Of a DNA stretch of 64,000 nucleotides, positions 49,934 to 58,920 are shown in pieces. Origin of the DNA: CAYMZZ01 sp046297935 (GTDB lineage Bacteria; Bacteroidota; Bacteroidia; Chitinophagales; Chitinophagaceae). The notes below the pieces were generated by a model. It did no database searches, was not told the origin of the DNA, and saw nothing but the letters and a program-made list of their open reading frames with translations. Within the stretch, counting starts at the first letter, position 1. The number at the start of each line of letters is the position of its first letter. Made by a program: the position numbers and the translations under genes. The DNA is taken from the NCBI GenBank assembly GCA_046297935.1, contig JBKBHA010000001.1:620001-684000 (forward strand), read 5' to 3'.

Positions 49934-52555
49934 CTACCTTATCAACGTAGTCGTTCCTTTCAGGAAAATATTATTGCCGAGATAATCAACCGCGCTTACC
50001 ATCCACACATACACATTGGAGCCTTGTGGAGTTCCTGAAATTCGGCCATCCCAGCCGGCGCCGTTGGTAGTAGTATGAAATACCATTTGTCCCCAGCGGT
50101 TGTAGATTCGGAAATACAATATGCGCTCAATGCCAACGGCAATAGGGCGTATCTCGTCATTCAGTCCATCGCCATTGGGTGTAAATCCGCTCGGAACAAA
50201 AACGGTAGGTGTCGTTTTGAAGACTGTTACCTTCACCGAAGCAGAATCGTAACAACCGGCTTCGTTAAACACACGTACGATATAACGAATGCTGTCCACT
50301 TCCGGTCCATAAGTACCTATGGGATTCTTGATGTTTGGATTGTTGAGTCCGGTAGCCGGAATCCATTGGTAACTCGTGCCGCCCTCTGCGTTTAATTGTA
50401 CAGGTTGCCCCACCACCACCAGGGTGTCGTTGCCGGCAAATGGCACAATTTTGGGCAACACACGCACCAGCACTGTGTCGTACCCCGGCTTGGGACAGCC
50501 AAGCGTATTAAAGCTGCTCAGCACATATTCCTGATCACGCGGGGGATAGGCTACCGGGTTAAGTGTATTGCTGTTGAGCAGCGAACTGGTTGGCGACCAG
50601 CTAAAGGTAGCGCCATTATGTGATCCGTTAAGTTGAGCCGGCGTGTTGTAACAAATCACGGTGTCGGCGCCGGCATTGGCCACCGGATACGGCACGGTTG
50701 TAATGCGAATATCTTCCGTGGCAGTACAACTTCCGATTCTGGCGGTTACCTGGTAGGTTGTGCTGCCTGTTGGAGTAGCTATGGGGTCTTCAATGTTGGC
50801 ATTGTTAAGCGTGGCTGCCGGTGTCCAGGAAAACTGAAGACCATCGCTGGTAATGTTGAGTTGCACCGGATCAGTCAGACAAATGGTGGTGTCTGGCATG
50901 CCACTGAGTGTTACAAAACTCACTACTCTCACACGGACAGAGTCCTGGCTGATGCAACCCTGTTCGTTGAGAGTTACATAATAGGTGGTGGTGCTGGCGG
51001 GATTCACAGTGGGCGTGCCGGTGTTGCCATTCACCATGTTGGTATTGGGCGTCCAGCTGAAAGCGCCGGTGCCGGAGGCCTGCAGTTGTACCGCGTCGGG
51101 TACACAAATCAGGGTGTCTTTGAACGCAAGAGAGATTGGCGGCTTATCAATGATGGTAAGCGGCTGAATGAGGGTATCGAGACAACCCACGCTGCTTCCA
51201 ACTATGAGGCGAACATTTTTGGTACCAGTAGTCAGGTATTGGAAAGACGGGTTTTGTTGTGTACTTACATCTGCACTGCCTGTTTCTCCAAAATCCCAAT
51301 CCCATTTATCTACCACCCCGTAGTTGGCTGTGGTTTGATCAGTAAACTGAGTTGGGTTGGCTATACAGATGCCTGCACTGGTGAATGCAGGAAAGAAACC
51401 CGGAAACACTCGCACGGTTGCAATGGAGGAATCCGAACATTCCTGGCCGCGGTTGCCCACCACTTTGACCGTGTATACCCCGGGGCCGGAAAAAGTATGA
51501 GTAGGACTTTGCTGGGTTGACGTGTTGTTGGCACCCGAGGCCGGATCTCCAAAATCCCAATGATAAGTGGTGATCAGTGGGTTATTGGCCATTGGGAAAG
51601 TATGGGTAAAGCTTTCGCACTCCCGTATTTCGGGATCGAGAAAGGGTTTTGCGATATCGCAACCACCTGCTTTTATTTGAAGGTCTTTACGCTGTGTAGC
51701 GATTACTACCCCGTTTCTAATTTCCTGAACACACACCGTTACCACATAGATACCCTGTTCGGGCGAAGTTCCCGAAATCAGTCCGGTGGTATTGTTGATC
51801 GTAACATTGGGTCCCAGGGGCGAGGCTCCGTTGTAGGGAAAACTATAGTTCACCGGTGTATACGGAGGAGCAGCCGGCGGGTTAGGGGCAGGGGACGTGA
51901 TGGAACCATTGGGTCCCGACTGACCACCTCCAGTCTGAGCCGTACAAAAAACATAACGCAACTGATCGCCATCGGGGTCAACCGCTCTGAAGCTGTATGT
52001 AAATGGATATCCGCCGCATACGATAACGGTATCAACACCTACAAAACGCGCGCTTCCATTGGCTGGCGAACTGGTACCCGTGTTGGTGCCGGGTATCATA
52101 GCCGTGTAAGTTGCGCCCAGGCTTCCCGACGAAACCAGGTTGTTGATTCCATTGATTCTGCAACAACGCTGGTAAGAGATGAGGTATCCCTGTGCCGTAC
52201 CTGGCAGGTCTACTTCAACCGTGTAATACCCCACTTCGTAGCAAACCACCGGCGGGTTGCTGATGCAGGGGCCCGGCGATGACAGTTGCAGCCGTTCTAT
52301 ATTGACCCGTTGCACGTCTCCACTCCAGGCCATGGAGCCCGTGCCCTGTTGAAATATCGCGATAGCCGCAGACGCATCCAGTTGTGCGCCCTGCGAAAAA
52401 CAGTCCCGATAAAGTTTGAGTGTAATGCGATAACGATAGGTGTTACCTGTCTGGCTGACCAGGGTATAGTACATTTCACCCCCGGTAATATGCTCGGCAT
52501 TTACAGAAAGCAGAAAGCAGAGGTTGGTCAGTAGCAAAAAAAGAATTCGCTTCAT
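49934..52555 (-). CDS. PKD-domain surface protein with type IX sorting domain
   Basis: 873 codons. Signal peptide MKRILFLLLTNLCFLLSVNA, an N-terminal domain with HITGGEMYYTL common to large Bacteroidota surface proteins, PKD domains near residues 300-470 (HWDFGDPASG, KWDWDFGETG), Ig-like repeats with FSWTP cores, and a C-terminal gliding-motility-type sorting domain (FTPNGDGLNDEI, IYNRWGQMVF, GWDGR). It should be exported by SprA. Its start overlaps the stop of the hydrolase gene by four bases, an operon with lnt. Confidence 0.92.
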   Translation of the reverse strand: MKRILFLLLTNLCFLLSVNAEHITGGEMYYTLVSQTGNTYRYRITLKLYRDCFSQGAQLDASAAIAIFQQGTGSMAWSGDVQRVNIERLQLSSPGPCISNPPVVCYEVGYYTVEVDLPGTAQGYLISYQRCCRINGINNLVSSGSLGATYTAMIPGTNTGTSSPANGSARFVGVDTVIVCGGYPFTYSFRAVDPDGDQLRYVFCTAQTGGGQSGPNGSITSPAPNPPAAPPYTPVNYSFPYNGASPLGPNVTINNTTGLISGTSPEQGIYVVTVCVQEIRNGVVIATQRKDLQIKAGGCDIAKPFLDPEIRECESFTHTFPMANNPLITTYHWDFGDPASGANNTSTQQSPTHTFSGPGVYTVKVVGNRGQECSDSSIATVRVFPGFFPAFTSAGICIANPTQFTDQTTANYGVVDKWDWDFGETGSADVSTQQNPSFQYLTTGTKNVRLIVGSSVGCLDTLIQPLTIIDKPPISLAFKDTLICVPDAVQLQASGTGAFSWTPNTNMVNGNTGTPTVNPASTTTYYVTLNEQGCISQDSVRVRVVSFVTLSGMPDTTICLTDPVQLNITSDGLQFSWTPAATLNNANIEDPIATPTGSTTYQVTARIGSCTATEDIRITTVPYPVANAGADTVICYNTPAQLNGSHNGATFSWSPTSSLLNSNTLNPVAYPPRDQEYVLSSFNTLGCPKPGYDTVLVRVLPKIVPFAGNDTLVVVGQPVQLNAEGGTSYQWIPATGLNNPNIKNPIGTYGPEVDSIRYIVRVFNEAGCYDSASVKVTVFKTTPTVFVPSGFTPNGDGLNDEIRPIAVGIERILYFRIYNRWGQMVFHTTTNGAGWDGRISGTPQGSNVYVWMVSAVDYLGNNIFLKGTTTLIR

Positions 52556-53367
52556 GAGTGCATCGGATAACTATCCCAACAATCTTTGAGGAACTCACGA
52601 ATACTTTCTTCGCTTTTTTGTGGCTCCTCTAACATTCCCATATGGCCACTTTGGGATAAGATATGAATATACGCTTTTTTAGGGAGGCTGCATAGCTTCA
52701 ACCCATCCTCCAGCGGAATCGCCTGGTCATATTTTCCCAAAACAATCATAATGGGAAAACTACTGGAAATCAGCTGTTGGCGTCGGTCGGGCCGGGCCAT
52801 CATTGCCTCGTAACAGGAAACGAGTGTTTCGGGTAAAAAGTTGTCTAAACGGCTCAGGAATTCGTCGATTAATTCCGGATTTTCATCGCGCGTCGAGGGC
52901 GCAAACAGGTTGGGGCTGCTGGTTTCCAAAAATGCCTGGGCGCCATGCGTGCGAATAAAATCAATTCCTTTGCGGCGAGTGGCTTTTTTCTCTTCCGAAT
53001 CGGGAAAAGCCGTGGAATGGAAAAGCCCCAACCCCAAAAGGGTTTCAGAAAATAATTCGCTGCCTGCCAGCGATATGTACCCTCCCATACTATGGCCAAT
53101 CAGCACATAACGCTCCCAGCCAAGCGATACAGCTACCTGTTGAATGCATCGGGCCTGACCCTCCATGGACATATCGCTGATCAGGTCGGAGCCGCCGGTG
53201 CCTGGCAGGTCAGGCACGAGTACACTATACTGGTTAGCCAGTTTCTCTGCCAGCGATTCCCACACAAAGCCGGATTCGCCAAAGCCATGAAGTAATAGTA
53301 CCTGAGGCCCTGTACCAGTTAACTGGTATGCTATCTTGCTTTTTTCGTATAAAAAATGGTTTTTCAT
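52552..53367 (-). CDS. Alpha/beta-hydrolase
   Basis: 271 codons. Oxyanion region LLHGFGESGFVWE, nucleophile elbow GHSMGGYI, and a late SQSGHMGMLEEP providing His. Typical small esterase or acyl-hydrolase; no export signal, so cytoplasmic. Sits 11 bp after lnt and overlaps the secreted PKD protein by four bases. Confidence 0.9.
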   Translation of the reverse strand: MKNHFLYEKSKIAYQLTGTGPQVLLLHGFGESGFVWESLAEKLANQYSVLVPDLPGTGGSDLISDMSMEGQARCIQQVAVSLGWERYVLIGHSMGGYISLAGSELFSETLLGLGLFHSTAFPDSEEKKATRRKGIDFIRTHGAQAFLETSSPNLFAPSTRDENPELIDEFLSRLDNFLPETLVSCYEAMMARPDRRQQLISSSFPIMIVLGKYDQAIPLEDGLKLCSLPKKAYIHILSQSGHMGMLEEPQKSEESIREFLKDCWDSYPMHS

Positions 53368-53378
53368 TCGTGAGCAAT

Positions 53379-55004
53379 TTATCGCGAGCGTTTTTCAATC
53401 TTGTTGCGGATCGCAAACCCGACCAGAAGGGCCAGCATTGCCAATCCGGCAAATGTTGCTGTTCTCGACAATATATCTCCGTATTTCACAAAAAATGTCT
53501 GACGTTGATCTACTGGTATGTTCATTTTGATAGCTGCCGCCTTGTCCCATGGTTGTGGTTTAAGCACATTGCCAAGCGGGTCTATAAAACAACTGATACC
53601 CGTGTTGGCACTGCGAGCTACCCATTTTCTGGTCTCAATAGCTCTCAGCCTTGCATAGTTCATGTGCTGTCGGTAGCCCGGGGTATTATCCCACCAGCCA
53701 TCGTTGGTTATGACTGTCAGAATATTCGCTCCGTTGCGTACAAATTCAGTAATATAATCGCCATAAATGCTTTCATAGCAAATGATGGGGGCAGATTTAT
53801 AGTATTCATCCCATGGTACAAAAACCTTCCGCTCCGAATCGCGGCCCAGCGTTCCACTGGTGCCTCCAAAATCTTCGAACCATTGTGACATGAAATTCAG
53901 GAATGAAGGCAGCGATTCAACACCCGGAACCAGTTTTCCCTTATGATAATACTGCACAGTGCTGTCGGGCTCCATCAACGCCGCCGTATTGAACATGTCG
54001 TAGTAAATACCGCTGGGCTTATGCAGTCGGGCCGTGCTGCTGGCATTAGCCTTGTCTGTTCCATATTCCTGATAGCTGTCGAGTCCCGTCAACAGATTGA
54101 TCTGCGGATGCCTCTTAAGAAAAGACCAGATCGGAGCGAAGCGAAAATCTTCCTTAATCTGATCCTCCCGCACTTGTGCAGGAACGGCTGTTTCCGGCCA
54201 TAGCAATAATCGGGTGTTGCGATCGATTTGCTGTTCAGAAAGTACGATCAGCTTCTGAATTTGTGATTCAATATCGCCGGTAAATTTTTCAGTATAGGGA
54301 TCTATATTGGGTTGAACAACTACTACATTGCGATCTGCTGCGGCCAGTGCCTGACTGGCAATGGTCTTTTCATGGGGAATTAACAGTTTGCTTAATAATA
54401 TGGGCAGAATCAATACCAGTACAAATGATATGAGCCAGCGACGATAGGCAGGGCCACGACTTCCACCGCGATAAGCTTGAAGGAGGAAAAATGCGAAAAG
54501 ATTGCTGAGTAGAAGCCAGAGCGTTCCACCCGATGCTCCTGTGTATTCGTACCATTGAACCCATTCGGGATGCATGGCGAACGCGTTGCCCAGGTTGAGC
54601 CAGGGCCAGCTCAATTCCCAATTGAGGTGAAGAAACTCGAAACTTAACCAGTAGAGTACAAGGCTGGCATATCCCAGTCTGTCACCAAACTGGCGGCGGG
54701 TAAATTTGAACAGAATCCACGGAATGGTCATTACCAGGCTATTGACCAGAAATGCCCCCCAGGCACCTTCCACACTCGCGTTCCATACCCACCAGGTGGT
54801 TAAAATGTTCCAGACTAAAAAATGTAAATAAGCGTATCCGAAAAAACGTTTCCAGTTATGAACCTGTTTTTCAACAAAGAGCAAGGGTACCCACGCAACA
54901 AACAACAGTAATGTGAGTGGAGACACCGGCCAGCCGGCCCAGAGCAGCAGGCCTCCCAACAGGGATAACAACAGGGGCCAAAAGCGGGAAGCGGGTAATG
55001 GCAT
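53379..55004 (-). CDS. lnt: Apolipoprotein N-acyltransferase
   Basis: 541 codons. About seven N-terminal membrane segments and a nitrilase domain with the triad Glu271 (LWPETAVPA), Lys357 (YHKGKLVPG) and Cys409 (PIICYESIYGDY), plus one C-terminal helix. Adds the third acyl chain to lipoproteins in the inner membrane. First gene of an lnt-hydrolase-PKD cargo unit. Confidence 0.95.
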   Translation of the reverse strand: MPLPASRFWPLLLSLLGGLLLWAGWPVSPLTLLLFVAWVPLLFVEKQVHNWKRFFGYAYLHFLVWNILTTWWVWNASVEGAWGAFLVNSLVMTIPWILFKFTRRQFGDRLGYASLVLYWLSFEFLHLNWELSWPWLNLGNAFAMHPEWVQWYEYTGASGGTLWLLLSNLFAFFLLQAYRGGSRGPAYRRWLISFVLVLILPILLSKLLIPHEKTIASQALAAADRNVVVVQPNIDPYTEKFTGDIESQIQKLIVLSEQQIDRNTRLLLWPETAVPAQVREDQIKEDFRFAPIWSFLKRHPQINLLTGLDSYQEYGTDKANASSTARLHKPSGIYYDMFNTAALMEPDSTVQYYHKGKLVPGVESLPSFLNFMSQWFEDFGGTSGTLGRDSERKVFVPWDEYYKSAPIICYESIYGDYITEFVRNGANILTVITNDGWWDNTPGYRQHMNYARLRAIETRKWVARSANTGISCFIDPLGNVLKPQPWDKAAAIKMNIPVDQRQTFFVKYGDILSRTATFAGLAMLALLVGFAIRNKIEKRSR

Positions 55005-55075
55005 TCTTACTTTTTTTCAATGATTTTCAGCCCCACAAGATACGGCATGTAGACCGCGGCACCTTCTATTCCGGC

Positions 55076-55105
55076 AAAAAAAAACCTGCCTAATGGCAGG
55101 TTTTT
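55076..55105 (-). terminator. Terminator of guaB
   Basis: AACCTGCC-ATTA-GGCAGGTT on the minus strand followed by a run of T residues (A-run at 55076-55084 on the plus strand). It lies 18 bp after the guaB stop. Confidence 0.85.
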
Positions 55106-55122
55106 CAAGATAGTTACATGGC

Positions 55123-56649
55123 CTATCGGCGACTGTAGTTCGGAGCTTCCTTGGTGATTTCGATGTCGTGGGCATGACTTTCTCTCATACCCGCATTCGT
55201 GATTTTCACAAATTTGGCTTTCTTGAGTTCATCCAAAGTTGCGGCTCCGCAATAGCCCATACCGGCACGTAAGCCACCCACATATTGATATACGATTTCT
55301 TTCAAAGTGCCTTTATATGCGACACGGCCTTCAATTCCTTCCGGTACAAACTTCTTAACGTCGTCTTCCACATCCTGAAAATAGCGGTCGCTGCTTCCGG
55401 TAGCCATGGCACCGAGAGAGCCCATGCCCCGGTATTCCTTAAATTTTCGTCCTTCATAGATAATCGTTTCGCCGGGGCTTTCTTCTGTGCCGGCAAAAAC
55501 GCTTCCCATCATTACACAACTGGCCCCTGCAGCAAGTGCTTTCACCATATCGCCTGTGTAGCGAATACCGCCGTCGGCAATGATCGGAATTCCTTTCTTG
55601 CGCAACACGCCGTAAGCTTCCATTACCGCGGTCAATTGAGGTACGCCGGCGCCGGCTACAATGCGGGTGGTACAAATGCTTCCTGGTCCGATGCCTACTT
55701 TTACAGCATCGGCACCTGCATCGGCCAATGCCAGCGCCCCTGCGGCTGTGCCTACATTGCCAGCAATAACAGGCACCTGTTTAAATGCTTTTTTCACTTC
55801 TTTCAGCGCGTTGATTACGCCGGCACTGTGGCCATGGGCGCTGTCAAGCGCAATTACATCCACACCATTATTGTGCAGCGCTGCTACCCGGTCGAGCAGG
55901 TCGCGGGTGATGCCCACACCAGCACCAACGAGGAGGCGGCCATAGTTGTCTTTAACAGCATTAGGAAAACTTTGTAACTGCAGTATATCCCGGTAGGTGA
56001 TCAATCCGATCAGTTTGCCCGACTTACTCACTACGGGCAGTTTTTCGATCTTGTATTTTCGGAGAATTGTTTCGGCCTTTTTAAGGTCAGTGCCTTCGGG
56101 TGCCGTGATCAGATTTTCCCGGGTCATCACTTCGCTGACTTTCCGTTTCTTATTGGTTTCAAACCGCAGATCGCGGTTTGTCAGAATTCCGGCCAAGCGT
56201 CCGCCTGCATCAATGATTGGTATGCCTCCAATTTTGTTCTCCCGCATCAGTCGCAGAGCGTCGCCGATGATCGCGTCTTCGCGGAGGGTGATTGGGTCGA
56301 GGATCAGGCCGCTTTCGCTTCTCTTGACTTTTCGAACCTGTTCAGCCTGCTGCTCAATAGTCATGTTTTTGTGTAAAATGCCCAGACCTCCTTCGCGTGC
56401 CAGAGCCATTGCAAGGTTGGCCTCGGTTACGGTGTCCATAGCCGCGGATAACAGCGGCGTGTTCAAAGTAATATTAGGAGTTAGCTTCGAGCGAATGTCA
56501 ACATCGCGCGGTAGTACCTGGCTAAATCCGGGTTGTAACAGTACGTCATCGAACGTGAGTCCTTCGCCGAAAAACTTGTCGGCAGCGTTCCATTCAGATG
56601 ATTTAGAGGGGGTTTGCTTGCGGGGGGCGGGGGAAATTCTTGTTGCCAT
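55123..56649 (-). CDS. guaB: Inosine-5'-monophosphate dehydrogenase
   Basis: 508 codons from ATG 56649. Oxidises IMP to XMP, the first committed step to GMP. The TIM barrel starts at FGEGLTFDDVLLQPGFS; two CBS domains occupy about residues 110-225; the catalytic Cys loop is GIGPGSICTTR and the flap region is GYCGAATLDEL. The ATG lies only three bases after a well-formed promoter, so the mRNA may be leaderless. Confidence 0.96.
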   Translation of the reverse strand: MATRISPAPRKQTPSKSSEWNAADKFFGEGLTFDDVLLQPGFSQVLPRDVDIRSKLTPNITLNTPLLSAAMDTVTEANLAMALAREGGLGILHKNMTIEQQAEQVRKVKRSESGLILDPITLREDAIIGDALRLMRENKIGGIPIIDAGGRLAGILTNRDLRFETNKKRKVSEVMTRENLITAPEGTDLKKAETILRKYKIEKLPVVSKSGKLIGLITYRDILQLQSFPNAVKDNYGRLLVGAGVGITRDLLDRVAALHNNGVDVIALDSAHGHSAGVINALKEVKKAFKQVPVIAGNVGTAAGALALADAGADAVKVGIGPGSICTTRIVAGAGVPQLTAVMEAYGVLRKKGIPIIADGGIRYTGDMVKALAAGASCVMMGSVFAGTEESPGETIIYEGRKFKEYRGMGSLGAMATGSSDRYFQDVEDDVKKFVPEGIEGRVAYKGTLKEIVYQYVGGLRAGMGYCGAATLDELKKAKFVKITNAGMRESHAHDIEITKEAPNYSRR

Positions 56650-56652
56650 GTG

Positions 56653-56685
56653 CAAAGATAGGGTAAGAGGGGTATAGGTTCCAAA
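56653..56685 (-). promoter_or_regulatory. Promoter of guaB
   Basis: Minus strand: TTTG at 56685-56682, 21 bp, TATCTTTG at 56660-56653, an excellent match to the consensus. Three bases (CAC) separate it from the guaB ATG. Confidence 0.65.
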
Positions 56686-56692
56686 ATCTCAC

Positions 56693-56766
56693 TAGGATTG
56701 GTAGGATTATTAGGATTAGAGGCTGTGACCAGGATTAGCAGGATTGGTTGGATGTATAGGATTGTG
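56693..56766. repeat. Array I: nonamer repeats upstream of guaB
   Basis: Nine-bp units built on TAGGATT: three in register (TAGGATTGG, TAGGATTAT, TAGGATTAG), an 11-bp break, then four more (AGGATTAGC, AGGATTGGT, TGGATGTAT, AGGATTGTG). On the guaB strand the array is C/A/T-rich and G-poor. It lies just beyond the -33 box. Confidence 0.85.
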
Positions 56767-56833
56767 GCCGCCTGGCGTTGCATTGTAAATGGGAGAACCG
56801 ATGCACTGCTGGCTGGTGGAAGCTTTGTGAGTA

Positions 56834-58873
56834 TTAAAGAATGAGTGTGGTAGTGCCTTTCTGGAAAACGCGTTCGCCGGTATCGCGGTGGGTATAGGAA
56901 AGATACCAAACAAATACACCAGTCGTTTGCACAATTCCGTTCACACGTCCATCCCATTTCTTGGTCCAGTCGCGTGAATGAAATACCAACTGGCCCCAGC
57001 GATTATAAACCCTGAACTCAAGATTTTCAGCCTTGATGGCATTGTTGGGATAAAGATAATCGTTCAATCCATCGCCGTTCGGCGTGAAGGCGGACGGAAC
57101 TGCAATGAAACAGTTGTTGAGCACAGTCAGTCTTTTGCGCAGACTGTCGTTACATCCGAGACTGTTGTTGGTGGCAACAAGAGTTATATTGTAAATAGTT
57201 TCTCGATTGTTGAACGGAAACTGCACAGGTGCGGGGTCGCGAACGGTGCTGGTGCCGCCTGCTTCAAAATTCCAGCGCCAGTTATCCACCAGGCCGGTAC
57301 TATTGTTCTTAATTTCAAGTTTGTCTTCCGGACAAATGACAGCAGGAATTTCAAAGTCGGCTATTACTTCATTGTCCATCACAACGGGCACGCTGTATTC
57401 GTCGGTACACACACCATTACTCACCTTCAACGATACGGTTTGGTTACTTCGAGAGCTGAATTGTGTAGTAAAGCTACGGGTGTTGGCCACAGGCTGGTTG
57501 TTAACCAGCCAGGTCCAGGAATTCACCTGGTGGGCCCCATCGTGAGTAAATGTCAGCGTATTCAATCTGCAGTCGAGCAGGCTGCTAAATGTAAACTCCG
57601 CCGATACCGTATCGTATGCGGTGAAGTTGCGGGTATGCACTGGCAGTTGCAGACCGCATTCGTCCACGAGTGTGCTTCCATCTACTCCTGCCTGAAAGGT
57701 TACAGTGTAAAGGCCACCGCGGGTAATTGGTGCTGCCAGCTGAAGCGTGATCACATCGGTTTCGCCATTGGTACAGCTGGTTTGAACCGCACTTACCTGC
57801 ACTGGCGCCGGTCCGTTAATGATAAAATTGCTGCCGTCGGCCTGAATAGATCCGCAATCAATTTTTTTCGGGAAATAAATATTTAGTTGTTGTGGGGAAC
57901 AAGCCAATGAGCCAACGCTGTCAGCAAAAATGGGTTGGGGAACTACATGCGTGAAACCTACCGATGTACCCGCTGTGATACTAGTACCGCAGTTGTCGAG
58001 AAGAGTGTTGCCATCGCTACCATTGTTAATAACCACCTGGTAGGTTCCGGCTGGCACCGGGTTAGATAAAGTCAACGTGATTTCGGTAAAGTCAAAACCG
58101 GCACTGCAGGTCGTGGTGCTGGCTGCAGTAACAGTGGCGGCAGCAGGTACTATGCTGAACTCGGAGCCATCAGTAGAAAGTGAATTGCATCGAAGCTCCT
58201 TGTTCACGGTGAGCGTAATAATCTGCCCGTCGCAATCGGGATCTGCTTCTTTCAGGGCTGGCAGGGTGGGGTCGGTAATCACGGCAGTGCCACCTCCGAA
58301 CGAAAGGGCGTAGCCAGCCTGTGTATCGGTATAGTGGCTCACCAGCAATATATAGTCATGGCCGGCAATCAGATTCGGCATTTTGGCGAAAGTGGGAGCA
58401 CCGGCGCCTGGGCTCGATGCGCATTGTATAAAGTCCACGCCATCGGCTGTGGTTCCTGTAGGACCATATGTTCCGGCCCAGTTGCCTGTTACAATGATAT
58501 TTCTGTTGGTAAAGACCTGGTTCGGATCCAGTCCGGTAACATCGTATAGTTGCCAGTCGTAGTCGCTGGTGGGGCTGTTGGGCGTAATTACAAAACCCAA
58601 TGTGCCAGCTACATAACAGTGAAATTTGTACCAGTAGGGATTCTTGTTGGCATAAGCTGCCCCATCGTCGCAGCCCGGCACGAACAGGTCATTAGTTCGG
58701 CAGATGGGAACGGTATTTTGTTGAAAAGTAGTGGTGCCACAAACCGGAAAAGCTGTAGCAGGCGTTTGCCCGAGGTTGGTGCATTGCTGGGCTGCCACCG
58801 GATTAGCCAGGGTAGCAAGAATAAAGCTCAGCGTGATCAGCAGTTCGTTCCGTCGGGCTTTCATGAATGCCAT
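56834..58873 (-). CDS. Secreted protein with type IX (gliding-type) sorting domain
   Basis: 679 codons. Signal peptide ending near PVAAQ, Cys-rich N-terminal region (CGTTTFQQNTVPICR, FVPGCDDGAAYANKN), repeated beta-domains of Ig-like type, a PKD-like segment (DNWRWNFEAGG) and a C-terminal sorting domain (FTPNGDGLNDYL, VYNRWGQLVFHS, KWDGRVNG, KGTTTLIL). A predicted cargo of SprA, similar in its last 90 residues to the protein at 49934. Confidence 0.92.
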   Translation of the reverse strand: MAFMKARRNELLITLSFILATLANPVAAQQCTNLGQTPATAFPVCGTTTFQQNTVPICRTNDLFVPGCDDGAAYANKNPYWYKFHCYVAGTLGFVITPNSPTSDYDWQLYDVTGLDPNQVFTNRNIIVTGNWAGTYGPTGTTADGVDFIQCASSPGAGAPTFAKMPNLIAGHDYILLVSHYTDTQAGYALSFGGGTAVITDPTLPALKEADPDCDGQIITLTVNKELRCNSLSTDGSEFSIVPAAATVTAASTTTCSAGFDFTEITLTLSNPVPAGTYQVVINNGSDGNTLLDNCGTSITAGTSVGFTHVVPQPIFADSVGSLACSPQQLNIYFPKKIDCGSIQADGSNFIINGPAPVQVSAVQTSCTNGETDVITLQLAAPITRGGLYTVTFQAGVDGSTLVDECGLQLPVHTRNFTAYDTVSAEFTFSSLLDCRLNTLTFTHDGAHQVNSWTWLVNNQPVANTRSFTTQFSSRSNQTVSLKVSNGVCTDEYSVPVVMDNEVIADFEIPAVICPEDKLEIKNNSTGLVDNWRWNFEAGGTSTVRDPAPVQFPFNNRETIYNITLVATNNSLGCNDSLRKRLTVLNNCFIAVPSAFTPNGDGLNDYLYPNNAIKAENLEFRVYNRWGQLVFHSRDWTKKWDGRVNGIVQTTGVFVWYLSYTHRDTGERVFQKGTTTLIL

Positions 58874-58920
58874 ATAATTTATAATGACAGGGGAACGGTT
58901 CGTTTCGTTGCCTCTGCCGG

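Noticed and set aside
50633..51520. Plus-strand open frame of 295 codons
   Set aside because: It lies fully antisense to the PKD cargo gene (49934-52555), has no domain, and its residue composition (many Arg, Gly, His, Cys) is that of a shadow frame.
56978..57886. Plus-strand open frame of 302 codons
   Set aside because: Antisense to the second cargo gene; no recognisable motif, no promoter or coding-like composition.
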